From Liolophura sinensis (taxonomy: Eukaryota > Mollusca > Polyplacophora > Chitonida > Chitonidae): a DNA stretch of 64,000 nt. The stretch is from assembly GCF_032854445.1 (NCBI RefSeq), contig NC_088302.1, positions 43,998,645 to 44,062,644 on the forward strand, given 5' to 3'. Position numbers and translations under genes: made by a program. Below, piece after piece: positions 59,101 to 64,000 of this stretch. The first letter of the stretch is position 1. Each line of letters opens with the position of its first letter. Below the pieces are notes generated by a model. The model was not told where the DNA came from and ran no database searches. It was given only the letters and a program-made list of their open reading frames with translations.

Positions 59101-61624
59101 TGGGATTTATTAGAAGGGTTGGCATTGCTAGAAGTTTCAGATTTCCTCTTCATTAACAAATGACGTTCAAAATAAAAGCAGTCAAAAAAGTATGTCTTTT
59201 AGACACTAGTCATATACATGCATATAACACCACTGAAAACTTTTGAATGGCTGTCCCCATCGGATGTTATACAAGACACTCTCGTTTCATGTAAAATAAA
59301 TTCTCCAATGATTTTTATTACACTAGACATGGCAGTTTGAACAAAATGACGCTAAAACAAGGCTACCCGATTTTGTACTCAAATCTCTCGTGCTGTATCT
59401 CTTCAAATTGCTTTCCTAATAATTAAGCTTTTCAGTGACTCCTTAGTTTAAATTTCGAATATTTCTACTCAGATGTTAAGTTTAAGATCAGAGCTCATTC
59501 ATAACATAATGATCCAATACTCAGCAGAGACAGAGACACGTTTTTAATATGATCGGTTAGCTGTATGCAATTGTCTAGCACGACAGCGAAGACTGGGTAA
59601 ACTAAATCGGTTCTCTGACAGCGAGAAGAGTCAACTTTTCCTTGCCGAGTCTTATCTACGGTGAGTATACATTACACCTGACCAGGTAAGTCATAAAGCA
59701 AATCATTACCGCACTTGTATAAAATGGCAAAAAATTACTGGAGGCGACGAATGCACAGCACGTAAAGGGCTCTAACGCCGTGGCCTGTGAATTCATGCTT
59801 ATCAGGCACACGATCTAGAAACATACCGGCTTACATATTAACTTGAGCCTTTCCTCGGTAAACAGTCATTGCACTTTATTAGCTGAGTTTCTCATTTAGA
59901 CTAAAGATCACAGGACGCCTCCACTGTTCCCTCGGTACAGATCACCTATATATTTCAGTGGTATAACGCTACCTTAATAAACTGTTATGCAAAGAAGGCT
60001 TAAAGTCGCTTCATACCTTGACTTCTGACGACACCTTATAAATATTCATGAAGATGTTTTAATATGATACCCATTAATCATCAGTTGAAGGCAGATAGAA
60101 ATTTTAGGAGCGAAATGTTTCCGATTCTAAAATCATTGTGAATGGTATTCAACTGAACAGTTCATGGAGTTAACATGCATATTATATTAAAAACCATTCC
60201 AAACCTAAGAAATGTTACGTTGACAATTAGCTTTCATCATTTCGCAGGTCTCGCAAAGCCCCCTTACATCTGTCAGTATCTCACCCCTGATTGTCTTTTC
60301 TTTCCGGTTGGTCTAGTAATATAATAGTACAATCAATTATAACATATATAACAGGTAACATTGCCCGATTAAAATAAGTCCGTCAAAGCGATGTACTATT
60401 TTGTTGTCAGTAACACGTCAGTGTTTCTGTATAGCGCTCACAACTTTAGAGCTATGAATGTCGAACGATCACAGGCGCTGCTCAGTAACAGCATAGGACG
60501 AAGCGTTTTCAAACTGTATACGGAACCAATCAACATGTGTGGGTAAGAAATGTGTACATACGCCAACTGAACTAAACTATAGCTGGACAATAATTTATAT
60601 ATAAATAGCTGTAATTAATGTTACATCCAACTTTACCAACACTGTATGACGACTGCCTTACCTGCGTTCTCGTGAGCCGGCAAGCAGTACTTCTTCTGTT
60701 CGGCGACAGCGCCTGTGCGGGACAAACTGACGTAGATGAAGCAATAGCCCAAAGCTTGTCGCTCAAACGTCGAGCAGTTGAACGTCAATGTGCGGCCAGC
60801 TCGCACGGCAAATCTTTCCATGACGTAAACCTGCTCGATAGGCGCTGCCAGAGAGCCTTGCACTTTCCTGACTAACTTGTACATTCGAATTTTATCCATT
60901 TTGTCCGTACATAATGGCTGTTCATACATCAGCGTCAAATTTTTGTCGCACGGGAAAACACTATTGTAAAACGTCGCTAAGTTATATTTGTCACTCCATG
61001 TGACGAACATTAAATTACTTTGAGCTATAGTAACAGAACTGTTGGAGTTAGACTTTAGTTCTGCCCGGTAAAATCCGACAATATCCGTACTACTGCAATC
61101 AAAGAACTCTGATATCCTGGGTTTGTTGATCGCGGACACGTTTTTCCTTCCCATCTGGTAAGGCTCGTACAAACCTCGTGACGCACCGTCACGGTCCGGA
61201 CCCAGGTAAATTAGCTCGATCCAAAACGTGTAGCGGTGAACGATGGCGTTGCATTTAGCCTCTGACGTCATCGTGAGGGGGAATCCCCCAGTCAATGCCA
61301 CGTGCTCTGGTGGCAATGAGAGACTGATCGTTGGCCATTTTACTTTGAGCCTGGTTTCGGCTAACTTTCTTCCTCCGAGGTACATGAACATCCTAAATGC
61401 GTAATCCCCGGCGTACTCCACCACCCCACAGGCTATCCTGAGGGTCTGAGAGGTCATCCCCAGGGTGACCCCCAGGGTGGTGATTTCCCGGTTATAGTCC
61501 AGGGAAAAGAGCTGGAGAAAAGCGTTAGGCATGCTGACACCAGTCGGGATCGTGTATGTGACTTCCAGATCCGAGGTGTAGGCCAGGTAGACTTCCGCGG
61601 TGGACAGACTGTAACCGTCTCCAT
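52741..61624 (-). CDS. THSD1: THSD1-like membrane protein with TSP1 and CUB-like domains (5' end missing)
   Basis: The coding exons are 60662-61624, 55578-55745, 54740-55159 and 52741-54233; all junctions are GT-AG and phase 1. Together they give 1013 residues before the TAG at 52743. The order is an ectodomain (1-321), a TSP1 repeat (322-377), a CUB-like domain (378-517), a linker, a transmembrane helix (about 540-561) and a cytoplasmic tail of about 450 residues. The ectodomain shares blocks with vertebrate THSD1 (AGDYAFRM, VKWP, RTLTFNCSTFERQALGYCF), as do the TSP1 core WSPWGQC and the membrane segment. Vertebrate THSD1, as I recall it, has no CUB domain. Vertebrate THSD1 acts at the cell surface in adhesion and links to focal adhesions; the same role here is inference. 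The signal-peptide exon should lie above 61624 but was not found. Confidence 0.83.
54234..54739 (-). other. THSD1: Intron of the THSD1-like gene
   Basis: Bounded by donor GTAAGA (54739) and acceptor TTGCAG (54234). Nothing else was recognised. Confidence 0.8.
54740..55159 (-). CDS. THSD1: THSD1-like exon: CUB-like domain
   Basis: The acceptor CACGTTTTCAG precedes 55159, and the donor GTAAGAATAA follows 54740. The 420-bp exon is symmetric in phase 1. It encodes a Cys cluster (ERCACGCTM), strand-like segments (LAIWRIRV, IKLSFAYMDLY, WVQVRNGG) and the closing HGFIAYYNV, a pattern typical of CUB domains ending GF-x-A-x-Y. The assignment rests on pattern, not on a profile search. Confidence 0.8.
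55160..55577 (-). other. THSD1: Intron of the THSD1-like gene
   Basis: Lies between donor GTAAGTCC (55577) and acceptor TTTTCAG. No feature inside was recognised. Confidence 0.8.
55578..55745 (-). CDS. THSD1: THSD1-like exon: thrombospondin type-1 repeat
   Basis: 168 bp, phase 1 at both ends, as is usual for TSP1 modules. It encodes DGHWSAWSPWGQCSVSCGNG, then RFRMC and the remaining Cys residues through PCSSVC, giving six Cys in TSP1 spacing. The W-x2-W-x2-W layer is present. Too short to stand out as an open frame on its own. Confidence 0.92.
55935..56145. repeat. Two (TA)n tracts in a local tandem duplication
   Basis: GTATAAGGTCATGCAAAATG AGTGGC precedes each tract (55935 and 56069). The first tract is about 85 bp of TA, the second about 30 bp. 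Confidence 0.92.
57190..57449 (+). mobile_element. Full-length SINE family 1
   Basis: tRNA-like head (GGGCCTCCGTGGCCGAGG), body and (AAAT)n tail. The 8-bp AAACTTTT flanks it at 57182-57189 and 57450-57457. Confidence 0.93.
58263..58653. repeat. Perfect 49-bp direct repeat, 342 bp apart
   Basis: TATACCATATTGATCTTGTA through TTTTCGTAA occurs at 58263-58311 and again at 58605-58653 without a mismatch, while the surrounding sequence differs. Confidence 0.93.
58920..59060 (+). mobile_element. SINE family 1, 5'-truncated and diverged
   Basis: TTACGTGGGAAGGTCTGCCAG through ATATTCTTGAATACGATG and an (AAAT)n tail, with a deletion in the conserved block. Confidence 0.82.
60662..61624 (-). CDS. THSD1: THSD1-like exon: N-terminal ectodomain
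   Basis: A 963-bp exon between acceptor TTTGTTTCAG (before 61624) and donor GTAAGGCAG (after 60662). It encodes 320 full codons. The first residues (GYSLSTAEVYLAYTSDLEV) match the region just after the signal peptide in the family, so only the leader is missing. It has several N-glycosylation sites (NVS, NSS, NLT, NCS) and paired cysteines. An in-frame ATG at 61532 is internal and not the start. Confidence 0.88.
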
Positions 61625-61639
61625 CTGAAACAAAGAGAA

Positions 61640-61915
61640 GAACGATGAAGTTTCTCTATACAATGGTTATTGATATAGGTGCATACATAGAGAAGAACGG
61701 TGAATTTCTGAAGACAAGTGTCAATGACACAGGTGAATACATAGACGAGAAAGTTGGATGTCTAAAGACATTTGTGACGTTCATTGATAAAGGTGAATAC
61801 ACTGACAATACGGTGAATTTCTGAAGACAATCGTCATTGATATAGGTGAATACCTAGACAAGAACAGTGAATTTCTCAACATAATGGTCACTGATACAGA
61901 TAAGTAAATATACAG
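61640..61915. repeat. About 54-60 bp minisatellite, left block
   Basis: Five imperfect units with ATAGGTGAATACATAGAC, AAGAACGGTGAATTTCTGA and GACAAT-GTCATTGAT parts. It begins within the upstream intron only about 16 bases from the exon acceptor. Confidence 0.85.
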
Positions 61916-61927
61916 GAGTGGTGAAGT

Positions 61928-62299
61928 GAGTGAGTGCAAGTGAGTGAGTGCTTGGGGTTTAACGTCATACTTAATAATTTTTCAGTCATATGACGACTAA
62001 GGAATCCTTAGAGTGCATGTAAGGTGCAGGCGGATTTCCACCACTCTTTCATCTTGTGCTGCTTCACTGAGACGCCTTACCCAAGGCAAGTAAGCTGCCC
62101 CGACCGAGCCATTATACTGATACATTACACTGATACATTATACTGAAAGTTGCACTATCAGTATCCCCTTTACGCTGAATGCCAAGCGAGGAAGTTACAA
62201 CTTCCTCTTTTAAAGTCTTAAGTGTGACTCGACCCAGGACTGACCCTGGATCTACCGCTCCCGAAGCGGACGCTCTACCAAATGTGCTTGACCAACGGT
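61928..62299 (-). mobile_element. SINE family 2 with 12-bp target duplication
   Basis: A minus-strand copy with GAGT-rich tail at the left and tRNA-like head at the right. GAGTGGTGAAGT lies at both 61916-61927 and 62300-62311. It contains a small tandem repeat (ACATTACACTGAT / ACATTATACTGA). Confidence 0.92.
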
Positions 62300-62394
62300 G
62301 AGTGGTGAAGTTCCCAGACCCACATCATCACACAGACGAATTAATATACTGTCAAGAATTGTGGTGTCTCAAAATAACAGTAACTCGAAAGCGA

Positions 62395-62880
62395 ATAAAT
62401 AGACAATAACAATTATGTTCTCGGGACTACTGTCACTCATAGACCAATACATAGACAAGATCAGAGAATTTCTCAAAATAAGTCACTGTCACGCGAATAC
62501 ATACCGTAGACAAAAACGGTTATGTTCTCAGGACTACTTTCACTCATAGACCAATACATAGACAAGAAACGAGAATTTCTCAGAATAAGTCACTGTCACG
62601 CGAATACATACCGTAGACAATAACGGTTATGTTCTCAAAACTACTGTCACTCATAGACCAATACATAGACAAGAACAGAGAATTTCTCAGAATAAGTCAT
62701 TTGTCACGCGAACACACAGACAATAACGGTTATATCCTCATGACAACTATTATTCGCAGGCCAATAGAGAGACAATAACGGTTATGATATCAGGACAACT
62801 GTCACTAATAGACAAAGAGAATTTCTCAGAATAAGTCAATAACAGATGAATACATAGAAAAGAAGAAATTCTCAGAGCAA
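62395..62880. repeat. About 115-bp higher-order minisatellite, right block
   Basis: Units alternate AACGGTTATGTTCTC...ACTACTGTCACTCATAGACC and AATACATAGACAAGA...GAATTTCTCAGAATAAGTCA. The second half is related to the units at 61640-61915, so the SINE split one older array. Confidence 0.87.
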
Positions 62881-64000
62881 TAGTAACAGGAATCTGAGCT
62901 GTTAAAAACAAAGTTCGTCAGTAACGTCGGGTTTAACCTCCAGCTGTTTCCTCCATGCACCAATAGTAGACTGAGAGTGTGGGGGAAAATCATTCCCGTA
63001 CCTTGTAGTCACTTTGGAATCTAATAAGATATTGTAACCCTATATTCTTTCATCGTATGAGGAAATAAGTCTTTAAACCGAATTAAACCGAACAAATGCA
63101 TAAATGTTTCGTATAGCGAAGAAAACATTGTACTGTTTGACGTTTTGTGATTGGTGACAGCTGCAGAGACAGGTCCGCGTACCTGATTAATACGTAAAAT
63201 TGTTCGTACTTGGTACAGTACGTTTTTACTGTTTGGCTCAGAACTCACAGACACGTGATACAAGTCTTCTTTTGCCTTCGTCAAGGTGAAGATGACCTTG
63301 CCAGATTATGGCGATTTCACAATACAGGCGCACCTCAGAACTGTAATTATATATGTATACAGAAACCATCCTAAGGGTATTTCAGCACGAATACCATAAA
63401 TGAGACTGGCAAAGCAGTGAAACCAAATATTGGACCAATTAGACGTTATTTGTTTGAAAACTCCACATGATTATTTCGTGCCCAGAAAAAAACGGCTCCC
63501 CAAAGTGCGTCCACATTGTCACTTGGCGTCTTTATCTCTAAGGTCACAATTCGTCAGAGCTTCGAGGTCAACGAACTGACACATGTGGGTGAGGCTCAAA
63601 GACCTGATATTATATAACACAAAAACCACAATGACATTTGTAGAGGTTACTGAAACTAGCAACCGGTGACAGGACAGACGTGAGCTCTACAATTCAGCTT
63701 CTCTAAGATGTCTTCATCAGATACAGGTGTATTATATGGACAAAGAACAATGGCGTTATACGATCGGCGCTAAACTATGTGACCTCTGTGTGACCTCTGT
63801 GCTCGTTGAGGGAATTTCCTCCAGGGGACCACTGCCGAATGTCATCGAACCAAGTGACGGCAACATTCAGAATGTGTTCCTTTGAGTCTAATTTGCATAC
63901 AGTACAAGTGTTTAACTTTCTGGTATACATACATTATAGTTGTTTACATTTCAGGTTTACCTGCTCTATATGTGTTTAACTTTCAGGTGCACATACGGTG
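62881..64000. other. Unassigned sequence at the right edge
   Basis: Expected to be intron or 5' region of the THSD1-like gene. A minus-strand frame at 63021-63284 lacks a signal peptide or family features. A short direct repeat (GTGTTTAACTTTCWGGT) lies near 63908 and 63972. Confidence 0.4.

Larger units (their letters stand above)
55746..60661 (-). other. THSD1: Large intron of the THSD1-like gene with repeats
   Basis: 4.9 kb between the ectodomain and TSP1 exons. It holds duplicated (TA)n tracts, a full and a partial SINE, and a 49-bp direct repeat, listed separately. The rest, including 59061-60661, shows no gene. Confidence 0.8.

Noticed and set aside
9306-62299. tRNA genes at A/B-box sequences (9306, 10410, 22514, 38725, 57190, 62299)
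   Set aside because: They are SINE heads followed by family-specific bodies; no proper cloverleaf or anticodon arm was found.
63021-63284. Minus-strand frame as the signal-peptide exon of the THSD1-like gene
   Set aside because: No hydrophobic leader and no suitable phase 1 donor that would join 61624.

Overview
The window is animal (invertebrate) genomic DNA: spliced genes with consensus GT-AG junctions, a large satellite array, many tRNA-derived SINEs, MITE-like elements and a decayed Ty3/Gypsy retrotransposon. The SINE families (one with a conserved block near its 3' end and an (AAAT)n tail, one with a (GAGT)n-like end) and the secreted F5/8C lectin-like genes fit a lophotrochozoan, most likely a mollusc. 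The species cannot be named from the sequence. Gene density is low.

Layout. 1-4475 is a 37-bp-period satellite that runs off the left edge. It passes into a short 39-bp minisatellite (4575-4850). 6281-7030 is one exon (5' UTR plus first coding segment) of an MGAT5-like Golgi N-acetylglucosaminyltransferase on the + strand; none of its downstream exons was recognised. 7031-23500 holds repeats: a 72-bp minisatellite, several SINEs (some with exact target duplications), a MITE, and a 3.4-kb LTR element with both LTRs but broken gag-pol. 23584-34305 is a segmental multiplication carrying a small secreted F5/8C-plus-cysteine-rich gene on the minus strand: two copies are dead (about 23.8-24.5 and 25.2-26.0 kb), one is intact (31257-32009), and a flank relic of a fourth lies at 30.5-30.8 kb. 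34960-36146 is a nested composite of a 41-bp tandem array, SINE tails, a MITE and a SINE inside the MITE. 40.7-43.5 kb and 44.6-47.1 kb are two old copies of one non-coding duplication. 48729-48967 is a second palindrome-rich MITE-like family.

The best-supported gene is on the minus strand from 61624 down to 52741. It is a THSD1-like type I membrane protein with four exons in the window, all joined in phase 1. They encode an N-terminal ectodomain, a thrombospondin type-1 repeat, a CUB-like domain, a transmembrane helix and a long Ser/Lys/Pro-rich cytoplasmic tail. The signal-peptide exon lies upstream and was not found. Just after the stop codon there is a 41-bp tandem repeat, presumably in the 3' UTR.

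The genes show no shared pathway. MGAT5 acts in the Golgi on N-glycans, the F5/8C proteins look secreted and possibly sugar-binding, and the THSD1-like protein is a surface adhesion-type receptor. All calls come from reading the sequence and remembered family features; no database search was run.
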